Assembly (NCBI RefSeq): GCF_000832065.1
Contig: NZ_JXQM01000021.1
Span: 186,001-250,000 of the forward strand
Length of the DNA: 64,000 bases
DNA from: Nitrosospira sp. NpAV
GTDB lineage: Bacteria; Pseudomonadota; Gammaproteobacteria; Burkholderiales; Nitrosomonadaceae
Reading direction: 5' to 3'
Position 1 is the stretch's first letter. Every line of letters begins with the position of its first letter. Position numbers and translations under genes: made by a program. A model generated the notes under the pieces. The model was not told the DNA's origin, searched no databases, and saw nothing but the letters and a program-made list of their open reading frames with translations. This document shows positions 24,670 to 31,509 of this stretch, in pieces.

Positions 24670-25629
24670 TTAATTGATAGCCTGCAAATCCTCGTATATC
24701 TGCGGCAGCGTATAATCGGCTGTTGCGGGAACAACTATGCATCCCTTGTAATGAACTTCCCTGCTCGCTATTCCGGCTGGAAAGTTTCCGGCTTTGTAGC
24801 ATCCTACTTTCGTATACGGTCCTCTCAGGTCGTTGTAGCCAAGCGGGCCGGAGTAAGATCCCACCAAAACGCCATTCAGGTAAACATCAAGGGCACCGAT
24901 CCCGGTGGGGTTGAAGTTAATCCTGAAGGTGAAGTAGTACCAGGTATCTGCGCTGGCAGGTAGGGTGCAAACGGTTGACCGGCGCGGCGAAGTGGTATTT
25001 TTGGGCGCCGTGGCATAGGTATGGTTGACGGTGAACGTCGATCCGGTCACGCACAGGAAAAATGGCGGGATGCCCGAGAAATCTCCCACATCTTCAGATT
25101 GGTGAATCTGGAAAATCACTATTTCGGAATCAGGAGCATTTATGAAGTCCCAGGCAGCCAGCTTCACCGCTATACCCATGTTGTAGGTGGTGCCGAACAC
25201 CAGATAATTCTTCGCCTGGATAATTTCTCCCCTGAACCCGCCCGCCACCTTCAAATCGGTCGGCTCAACTCTCGATACGATCGCATCGGGATTGCTATAA
25301 ACCCTGGCGGCCTTTCCAACGTCGACACTCTGACCGTTCGCTGCCGTTCCATTGGACTCGATCCAACGTGTATTAAGCTCGGTTTGTGGATGCAGTATGT
25401 ATCGCGCCTGGGCCTCCCCACTATTATAGAGGGGGTAATAACCGGGTGACCTCAGAGGTGTTGTCGCTTGCCTGCCGTTGAGCAGCGCTAATATTTCCGC
25501 TGGCAGATCGGCGTAATCCGAGGATCCTTCTATCACGTATATATTCCCGTCGTAAAAGAAACGTTCGACCTGCGGTCTGGAAGCCTGGGCCAATAACATG
25601 TTGGCATCATTTAGGGCGTAAGTTTTCAT
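24670..25629 (-). CDS. Heparin-lyase-like (LamG fold) virion protein 2
   Basis: A 319-residue protein. After an N-terminal region with short strands, residues from about 120 show the polysaccharide lyase (heparin lyase-like) pattern: EIVIFQIHQSEDVGDFSGIP, PPFFLCVTGSTFTVNH, TWYYFTFRINFNPTGIGALD, VYLNGVLVGSYSGPLGYND and YTKVGCYKAGNFPAGI. It may be a tail-spike depolymerase or sugar-binding spike. It shares motifs with the protein at 16195-17034. Its start overlaps the upstream gene end by four bases. Confidence 0.7.
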   Translation of the reverse strand: MKTYALNDANMLLAQASRPQVERFFYDGNIYVIEGSSDYADLPAEILALLNGRQATTPLRSPGYYPLYNSGEAQARYILHPQTELNTRWIESNGTAANGQSVDVGKAARVYSNPDAIVSRVEPTDLKVAGGFRGEIIQAKNYLVFGTTYNMGIAVKLAAWDFINAPDSEIVIFQIHQSEDVGDFSGIPPFFLCVTGSTFTVNHTYATAPKNTTSPRRSTVCTLPASADTWYYFTFRINFNPTGIGALDVYLNGVLVGSYSGPLGYNDLRGPYTKVGCYKAGNFPAGIASREVHYKGCIVVPATADYTLPQIYEDLQAIN

Positions 25630-26294
25630 GTTAATGATGGAACGAGAATTACATCGATCGAGGCGAGATAAGCGTTATCGGAACCCGAAGCCTTGACAAC
25701 CATTATTTCCAGCAACTGATTGATTCTTGTATCCACCACGGCGGTATTCCAGGTTCCCGATCCTCCCGTATAGTTGCCGGCGGCTGCGGTTACCCCTGAT
25801 GGAGTTCCGGATGCGATCTGCTGAGAAGTCTCGGTCAGATTCAGAATAAAGGCCATGGCGCCGCTGATTGACGTCGTAGAGGCCGAATATGAGGTGAATT
25901 CAACACCGCCAAAATAAACTTTGAATATCTTTGAACTTGGGCTGTTTTTATGGGCATGCCGGGTATAAACCTGCAGTCCGCCGTTCTCACCCATGCTTCC
26001 GGCAGGAACAATTCCCGAGAACAGGGTTTGTGTTTCCGTCCCGCGCATCGTGCCTGTGCCAATGCTGCTTATAGTCGAAGAAAGTGTTAAGGTATTCGCG
26101 TCAGCTACCGCCACTATGTCGTATATGCCGGTAGCTGCCAGTGTGCCGGTACCCGGTGACGGATAGAAAGCGTATTTGTCGCCCGGAAGCGCTCCATGCG
26201 CGGTATGCGATACAGTGATGTCGAAACCGCTTTGCGACCATGTTCCTATCGATGACGAATGGCATTTCTTATGCGTTTGCAGAATGGGATCCAT
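25626..26294 (-). CDS. Phage appendage protein, beta-rich
   Basis: A 222-residue protein starting MDPILQTHKKCHSSSIG after AGGAGA. It is rich in Ser, Thr and Gly with regular strands (GFDITVSHTAHGALPGDKYA, ATGIYDIVAVADANTLTLSS, KVYFGGVEFTSYSAST, INQLLEIMVVKASG), fitting a two-domain beta-sandwich appendage or spike base. It is coupled to the lyase-like gene that follows (ATGA overlap), so the two may form one spike. Confidence 0.6.
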   Translation of the reverse strand: MDPILQTHKKCHSSSIGTWSQSGFDITVSHTAHGALPGDKYAFYPSPGTGTLAATGIYDIVAVADANTLTLSSTISSIGTGTMRGTETQTLFSGIVPAGSMGENGGLQVYTRHAHKNSPSSKIFKVYFGGVEFTSYSASTTSISGAMAFILNLTETSQQIASGTPSGVTAAAGNYTGGSGTWNTAVVDTRINQLLEIMVVKASGSDNAYLASIDVILVPSLT

Positions 26295-26423
26295 TTACTA
26301 TCTCCTTTTAGCGCCTGCGCGCCGTGTTTTTTAAACAAAAATTTCCGGTTCAGCTATTGCTTCCGGCCATGGGTATTCCACTCACTGCCAGTATTCGCTG
26401 GCAAAGATTGGCAATTCAAGAAC

Positions 26424-26828
26424 TTATTCAGAGACTCCCGCGTTATTGCCGCGACGGTTCTGCACATACTGGATTTGCTCCGCGGCGATCATTTCGCAAT
26501 GCTTCCCGCGCTCCAGGGGAACTGGCCGAAGGGATCGTATTTTCTTTGCATTGCCGGTATGTGTTGCTGCAGCCGTTGCAGCTGCGCGCATCGCCTTGAC
26601 CGCGTCTTTTTCCCTTTTGGCCGCAGCTACCGTTAGCGCCTCCAATGCCATGCGTACGGACTGGATATCGGTAGCGCATTTATCATTCGCCGCCGATAAC
26701 ATTGCATTGTCGGTATTAAGTCGCTGTATCTGCGATGCCGTCCGCCAGTCGCTAAGGGCAAAACCGCCGCCGAAGGCGAGAGCGGCAAGAATGGCAATCA
26801 CTACTGCTGTAACCGCTGGACTGATCAT
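26424..26828 (-). CDS. Rz-like inner-membrane spanin
   Basis: A 134-residue protein with an N-terminal membrane helix (AVTAVVIAILAALAFGGGFA, residues 4-24) and a long periplasmic helix (ASQIQRLNTDNAMLSAANDK, ALTVAAAKREKDAVKAMRAA) ending in a Cys-containing tail. This is the plan of Rz-type i-spanins. It is the first gene after the promoter and terminator array. Only a weak GAG precedes the start. Confidence 0.65.
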   Translation of the reverse strand: MISPAVTAVVIAILAALAFGGGFALSDWRTASQIQRLNTDNAMLSAANDKCATDIQSVRMALEALTVAAAKREKDAVKAMRAAATAAATHTGNAKKIRSLRPVPLERGKHCEMIAAEQIQYVQNRRGNNAGVSE

Positions 26829-26863
26829 TTACGTTACTCGTGAAAGAACCCGCTCGGGGTAGA

Positions 26864-27026
26864 AATAAAAAAACCCGCGCAAGGCGGGCAGGCAAAAAAA
26901 AACCGCACGAGGCGGCTTTTATTTATTAAGGTCAAAAAAATACCCGCATAAGCGGGCATGGATACTGCAAGAAAAAACCGCATGCAGCGAGCGGATAATA
27001 AAAAAACCCGTTTAGGAACGGGTTTT
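26864..27026 (-). terminator. Array of five tandem terminator hairpins
   Basis: Five short GC hairpins, each with an A-run on its left (a T-run after the hairpin when read leftward): 27024-27005 (AACCCGTT/AACGGGTT, T-runs both sides), 26994-26978 (CCGC/GCGG, weak), 26956-26943 (CCCGC/GCGGG), 26915-26903 (CCGC/GCGG, nine-base T-run) and 26888-26874 (CCCGC/GCGGG, seven-base T-run). They fill the space between the leftward promoter and the first late gene, so ordinary transcription should stop here. Confidence 0.8.
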
Positions 27027-27068
27027 AATTATTGTGATCGGACATAAAAATCCACAATATGGAAGCGT

Positions 27069-27096
27069 ATTATATAGCGTTACTGGCATTTGTCAA
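27069..27096 (-). promoter_or_regulatory. Near-consensus sigma70 promoter driving the prophage operon
   Basis: On the minus strand TTGACA (27096-27091) and TATAAT (27074-27069) are both perfect, with a 16-base spacer. Transcription would start near 27062 and meet the first of five terminators within about 40 bases. It resembles a phage late promoter regulated by antitermination. Confidence 0.8.
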
Positions 27097-27144
27097 GCGA
27101 TTTGTTGCCAAGATTTACGATATTAATCCCATCCTGTTCATAAA

Positions 27145-27172
27145 TTGATTTTTCCCTTATCAATGCTATAAA
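27145..27172 (+). promoter_or_regulatory. Possible promoter for the secreted-protein gene
   Basis: TTGATT (27145-27150) and TATAAA (27167-27172) with a 16-base spacer, about 80 bases before the ATG at 27259 and divergent from the prophage promoter. Reasonable match only. Confidence 0.45.
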
Positions 27173-27258
27173 TAAGTGCATGCAAACAGGCTGGTATATA
27201 ATCATTCGAGATGGCTCATGGCTTTGATTACTGGATATTTTCTTATGACTGAGGCCCC

Positions 27259-27831
27259 ATGATCAGACGTCTCGCATCGCTCCTCGTATTTGGTTTGGTG
27301 TGCTCGGGCCATTCAACCCATGCGGCGGCACAGGAAGTGGACACAATGGTTGCGCCCATGGGTTCCATTCCAGGCGGCATGGGTCATGACATGGCGCAGA
27401 ATAGTCCGTTCGTCTCCCCAGGAATGCTCCCTAGCCACCCTCCCAACCCTCACAACAATATCCCCAGCAACCGCCTGCCCGGTTCCACACCGGGCACTCC
27501 GCTGGTGTTGTTGCCGGTGCCCGCCAGCAGCATGTCCGGGATCAACACTCCGTATGGATATCAGTTCCCCGGCAGTTACATGCCAAGCGGAACATCGCTC
27601 CATCGATACAACGGTTACGTGGTGTGCGATCCTCCAGACCTGAATAAGGGAACAGCCACCCAGACTACGGGCGCGACGGGACAGCGCATCGTCAAGATTA
27701 CGACAACAAGATCTCCCACTGCCCCCGGTCATCAGCAGCCATGTCCCGTCTATACGGTAAATGGCGAGCCCCAGCAACCAAAGGGTTATACGACCACGCC
27801 ATCGATTCGAAGCGCGCCCAATGACAAATAA
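27259..27831 (+). CDS. Secreted protein of unknown function
   Basis: A 190-residue protein with a signal peptide (RRLASLLVFGLVCSG, cleavage near AAA-Q at residue 25). The mature part is rich in Pro, Gly, Ser, Thr and Met (VAPMGSIPGGMGHDM), with no clear domain; a short segment SLHRYNGYVVCDPPDLNKG has two Cys in all. Probably periplasmic or exported and largely disordered. It is the first host gene right of the prophage. Confidence 0.6.
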   Translation: MIRRLASLLVFGLVCSGHSTHAAAQEVDTMVAPMGSIPGGMGHDMAQNSPFVSPGMLPSHPPNPHNNIPSNRLPGSTPGTPLVLLPVPASSMSGINTPYGYQFPGSYMPSGTSLHRYNGYVVCDPPDLNKGTATQTTGATGQRIVKITTTRSPTAPGHQQPCPVYTVNGEPQQPKGYTTTPSIRSAPNDK

Positions 27832-27852
27832 TCCTAAATCCGGTAGTCGGAC
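27831..27852 (+). repeat. Dispersed intergenic repeat, copy 2
   Basis: ATCCTAAATCCGGTAGTCGG starts on the last base of the preceding stop codon. Same core as the copy at 11692. Confidence 0.5.
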
Positions 27853-27963
27853 AGCGTGGAGTGTGCGTTTTGGGGTCAGGGCATTCTTGATCATCTGGAG
27901 CCTCATTGGGCCGGATCGGAGACAAGGAGAAGTCTCGGTACAAAATAATATGGGGAAACCACA

Positions 27964-28371
27964 ATGAATGCCGCAACGACGATGAGTAGGCACAATAATT
28001 TCCGTTCCATCTGCCTGGCTGCCTGCATGGCCGGATTTCTGGCCTTGTCCGGCTGTGCCAGTTTTCAGATTACCATACCGGATTCCGATCCCATCAAACC
28101 CAAGGGCCATACCGAGGGGTATCTCAAGAAAACCATGCATGCCTATTTCTGGGGACTGGTGCTCGATCCGCAGGTTCTTTCGGCGGAATGCGAGGGCCAG
28201 GGTATCAATGATGTTATTGTCTACCGCTCATTGGCGCATGACCTGGCGGGTGTTGTTACCCTGGGTTTATGGATGCCAACAGAGGTGTATTACCGTTGCA
28301 AGGCTCCGCCGACCAGGCCGGGTGTGCTTCCATCGCCATCCAAGCGATCAAAATCGCGACAGCTTTCCTGA
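27964..28371 (+). CDS. Lipoprotein resembling Bor-family proteins
   Basis: A 135-residue lipoprotein with signal peptide and lipobox LALSGC (Cys31). The mature part has HAYFWGLVLDPQVLSAEC, INDVIVYRSLAHDLAGVVTL and GLWMPTEVYYRC, the pattern of Bor/Iss-type surface lipoproteins: short strands ending in a C-terminal Cys. Start at the first ATG, after GGGGA; an ATG six codons later is possible. Bor-like genes are often phage-borne, and this one lies within 1 kb of the prophage. Confidence 0.6.
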   Translation: MNAATTMSRHNNFRSICLAACMAGFLALSGCASFQITIPDSDPIKPKGHTEGYLKKTMHAYFWGLVLDPQVLSAECEGQGINDVIVYRSLAHDLAGVVTLGLWMPTEVYYRCKAPPTRPGVLPSPSKRSKSRQLS

Positions 28372-28636
28372 TCAGCTATTGGCTATTGAAAGCAAAGAAA
28401 TTAAACATGCGCAGCACCAAACGTTCGATCGGGGGCCTGGCCTCATGATCTTTCATGGTGTTGTCTAGTGGCAATCATTGGAGCATTTCATCAATTCAAC
28501 TGACAATTATGGGTTAATTGAAAAATCCGGATACCCTTGATTGATCCCTACGATTTAAAACGTAGATTCTTTACTTTTCTACTTTCTAAACTATAAATAA
28601 GAGTCGATTGAAAGCATATAGCGTCAACTCTATATC

Positions 28637-29740
28637 GTGGAGGGTGAAAAAATTAATACCGTATTCGTCAAATCCAGCCCTCGGTTCATCCATTTAGTTA
28701 CAGCGAGTATTTTATTCGCCGCCTCAAGCCAGGCAATTGCCGTGGCCTATACCTTTACCGATCTCGGCACCCTGGTCGGCAGGGGCGGCTTTAGTGCCGC
28801 CTATGATATCAACAACGCCGGGCAAGTCGTCGGGGAAAGCACCGCCTTGGATGACACTTCTCACGCCACCCTTTGGAATGGCGCCGCCGCAACCGACCTC
28901 GGCGCCCTGGGTCCGAGCGCGGATTTCTCCGTCGCTCGCGGTATTAACAATGCCGGGCAAGTCGTCGGGTATGCCTATGGCCACGGCGACGGCATCCCTA
29001 CCCAAGCCGTATTGTGGAATGGCGCTGATATAACCGAGCTTGGCCGCCTGCCTGGGGTTCGCTATCCAAACATTGCCTCCGCCATTAACGACTCTGGACA
29101 AATCGCTGGATCCAGCGGTCTCGGCGACGATTCTTCTGATTTTTTTTCTCAAGCCACGCTCTGGAATGGCACCACCGTGACCACCTTTGGCGTCATGGGC
29201 GGGCTGGCGACCAACGCCCATGGCATCAACAACTCAGGCCAAGTCGTTGGTCAAATCGTTGAAAATGACGACAGCAGGACGGCTATCTTCTGGGATGGTA
29301 CCGTCTGGCACACCCTGGGTAACGGTACTGCCTATGCCATCAACGATTCCGGCCAGATCGTCGGGGAGGATAGCGGCACGGCCATCCTCTGGGAGGGCAC
29401 CGCCAGAACGATCCTGGGCAGCGGTACCGCCTATGCCATCAACGATTCCGGCCAGATCGTCGGGGAGGACAGCGGCACGGCCATCCTCTGGGACGGCACC
29501 GCTGCATCCGACCTCAACAGCTTGCTGGATGCCGGCACGATCGGCGCTGGCTGGGTATTGACCAGCGCTTCAGGTATCAATGATAACGGGGCGATTGTAG
29601 GAGCTGCGTCTAACAGCCGTTTAGGTATTATTTCTCACGCCTTCCTGATGACACCTGTTCCTGAACCGGAAATCCATGCAATGCTGTTGGCAGGACTTGG
29701 CGTCGTGGGCTTCATGGCGCGGCGCAGAAAGCGCCGGTAG
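28637..29740 (+). CDS. HAF-repeat extracellular protein with PEP-CTERM sorting signal
   Basis: A 367-residue exported protein. After a signal peptide (LVTASILFAASSQAIA) come about seven HAF-type repeats with core A-x-x-I-N-x-x-G-Q-V-V-G (DINNAGQVVGES, GINNAGQVVGYA, AINDSGQIAGSS), each followed by a TLWNG strand, a likely propeller. The C-terminus is a PEP-CTERM tag: VPEPEIHAMLLAGLG, a membrane helix, then RRRKRR, processed by an exosortase. The only usual start codon in frame is GTG at 28637; GGAGG lies eight bases before an in-frame ATT at 28652, so a rare ATT start is possible. Confidence 0.85.
   Translation: MEGEKINTVFVKSSPRFIHLVTASILFAASSQAIAVAYTFTDLGTLVGRGGFSAAYDINNAGQVVGESTALDDTSHATLWNGAAATDLGALGPSADFSVARGINNAGQVVGYAYGHGDGIPTQAVLWNGADITELGRLPGVRYPNIASAINDSGQIAGSSGLGDDSSDFFSQATLWNGTTVTTFGVMGGLATNAHGINNSGQVVGQIVENDDSRTAIFWDGTVWHTLGNGTAYAINDSGQIVGEDSGTAILWEGTARTILGSGTAYAINDSGQIVGEDSGTAILWDGTAASDLNSLLDAGTIGAGWVLTSASGINDNGAIVGAASNSRLGIISHAFLMTPVPEPEIHAMLLAGLGVVGFMARRRKRR
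29313..29510 (+). repeat. 99-base tandem duplication inside the HAF gene
   Basis: Two nearly identical 99-base units (29313-29411 and 29412-29510), 33 codons each, both encoding GTAYAINDSGQIVGEDSGTA. Few differences, so the duplication is recent compared with the other HAF units. Confidence 0.85.
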
Positions 29741-29893
29741 ATCAGGTTAGAGCAGCCTTGTTTGACAATGAGCCGATCCCTGCCGTTGCGCAACTTGAAA
29801 TGCCGATGATGAACGAAGTACATTCCCGCTGCCAGCTCCGCGGGCATACTTCCGGCATCATTCAACAGACACAAGAGAACAAGGAAATAGATC

Positions 29894-31459
29894 ATGGCCA
29901 ATGAACACGGACGCAGTTTCTTCAGGCCGCAGACTGTTGAAACAGGGCGGCACCAATCTTATGAACAGGCGATTGAGGGAGAATACGCTTTTAACATAGA
30001 CCGGGGCGGCAAACCGCCCTTCGAAACCTACAACGGTGCGACCAGGGAATTGCAGGGTATCATCCAGGCCTGTATTCAGGATGGCGCGTCGCTGCGGGCG
30101 CACGGCAGTCTCTGGTCGCTGAGCACGGTCGCTGTCACGGATGGCCGCCTGATCGATACCACGGCCCTGCGGCTGGCGTTCGAAGTGCCCAAGGATCTGA
30201 CGAATCCCGCTTATGGCGGCGATGCCGCGAAACTGCGCTTCGTCGAATGCGGCAACTCGGTTGCCGCGCTGAACGACTATCTCTTTGCCGCCGGTTTGTC
30301 GATCAAGGGTTGCGGTTCCAACAACGGCCAGACCATTGCCGGCGCCCTGTCAACGGGAACGCATGGTGGTGCCTACAAATTTGGCGCCATGCAGGAGATG
30401 GTCGTCGGCCTGCACCTCGTCACCGGACCGGACAAGCATGTCTATCTGGAACGCAAATCCTACCCCATCATGCAACCCGCCTTTGCCGAAAGCATCGGCG
30501 CCGATTTCATACGGGATGATGCATTGTTCAATGCCGCGCTGGTTAGCTTTGGCTCCTTCGGAATCATCCATGGCATCATGATCGAGACGCGCGAGCTGTT
30601 TCTGCTTAACGCCGTGCGCTTCCGGCACCCTTACGATGCCACACTCAAAGCGGCGATTACCGCTTGCGATCCCACACGCATTCCCCTGCCGGCGGAAGCC
30701 AATGCCGTGCCCAGGGACAAACCTTATCACTTCGAGATCTTTTTCAACCCCAACGAAGGCACGCCGCCTGACGAGGCCATCGTTCTCATCATGTATGAGG
30801 GGGCTTACGACCCTGACAACTACCATCCGCCGGAATGGAACGCCGGCGAGCCCGGTTTGGGCGCATCGGGGCTGGATATCATGGGAGCGGTGGTGGGCAG
30901 GATACCCAGCCCGCTCAACAAATTGGCCGTGCCGTTGCTGAACAGCCAGGTAAACCAGGAGTTTGCGCCCTACTTCAAGCAGGCGCTCATTCGCGATCTC
31001 TTCCGTGGCGAGAAAACACTGGGGAAAACACTTGCCTGCGGCGTCGGCATGCCGGTGGCGCACGCGGTCGAGGCGATGGAAATCGCCTTCAAGGCCTACA
31101 AGGATTCAAACACCGTTTTGCCGGTCATCCTCTCGCACCGCTTCGTCAAAGGCACCCAGGCATTGCTGGGATTCACCCGCTTCGACACTACCGCGATCAT
31201 GGAACTGGATGCGGTCAATACACCGGAAACCCGGGCGTTCTACAACCGGATCTGGAACAATCTGGATGCAGCAGGCATCCCGTTTACGCTGCACTGGGGC
31301 AAGTACAACGACTTCCTCACGCCGGAGCGCGTGCGCAACCGCTACGGCGATGCCGCCGTCGATCAGTGGATTGCCAGCCGAGAAAACCTGCTGGAAAACG
31401 CGGCAGTGCGGCAGATCTTCAACAACAGCTTCACCACCCGCGTTGGATTGGCGACCTGA
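29894..31459 (+). CDS. FAD-dependent oxidoreductase, VAO/PCMH type
   Basis: A 521-residue flavoenzyme like aldonolactone or sugar-acid oxidases. The FAD-binding PCMH domain spans about residues 45-225: LQGIIQACIQDGASLRAHG, LWSLS, LRFVECGNSVAALNDYLFAAG, and the pyrophosphate loop GCGSNNGQTIAGALSTGTHG. The C-terminal substrate domain ends FTLHWGKYNDFLTPERVRNR. No signal peptide, so cytosolic. No covalent-FAD His is obvious beyond STGTHG. Substrate unknown. The DUF4157 gene follows 50 bases downstream. Confidence 0.82.
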   Translation: MANEHGRSFFRPQTVETGRHQSYEQAIEGEYAFNIDRGGKPPFETYNGATRELQGIIQACIQDGASLRAHGSLWSLSTVAVTDGRLIDTTALRLAFEVPKDLTNPAYGGDAAKLRFVECGNSVAALNDYLFAAGLSIKGCGSNNGQTIAGALSTGTHGGAYKFGAMQEMVVGLHLVTGPDKHVYLERKSYPIMQPAFAESIGADFIRDDALFNAALVSFGSFGIIHGIMIETRELFLLNAVRFRHPYDATLKAAITACDPTRIPLPAEANAVPRDKPYHFEIFFNPNEGTPPDEAIVLIMYEGAYDPDNYHPPEWNAGEPGLGASGLDIMGAVVGRIPSPLNKLAVPLLNSQVNQEFAPYFKQALIRDLFRGEKTLGKTLACGVGMPVAHAVEAMEIAFKAYKDSNTVLPVILSHRFVKGTQALLGFTRFDTTAIMELDAVNTPETRAFYNRIWNNLDAAGIPFTLHWGKYNDFLTPERVRNRYGDAAVDQWIASRENLLENAAVRQIFNNSFTTRVGLAT

Positions 31460-31509
31460 AAGCCGGGGCCAAATGCCAACCAACTTTCAACCTATAGCCG
31501 CTATCCAGA

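Larger units (their letters stand above)
3774..27096 (-). mobile_element. Prophage or prophage remnant: leftward late operon of a podovirus-like phage
   Basis: About 23 kb of tightly packed genes, all on the minus strand, many joined by ATGA, TGATG or TAATG overlaps. Recognised modules in order of transcription are spanin-like and appendage genes, small and large terminase, P22-type portal, scaffold, N4-gp56 major capsid protein, connector and adaptor, fibre, lysis cassette, tail protein and appendages, and cargo genes. No tail-tube or tape-measure gene is evident, which fits a short-tailed virion. I found no integrase, excisionase, repressor or replication gene, and no direct repeat that could be attL/attR. 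The right edge is placed at the strong leftward promoter near 27.1 kb, the left edge at the hairpin after the last gene; both are estimates. Confidence 0.85.

Noticed and set aside
3774-27096. Gene-transfer agent instead of prophage
   Set aside because: The gene set is podovirus-like with terminase, P22-type portal, spikes and lysis genes; it does not match known GTA clusters, though domestication remains possible.
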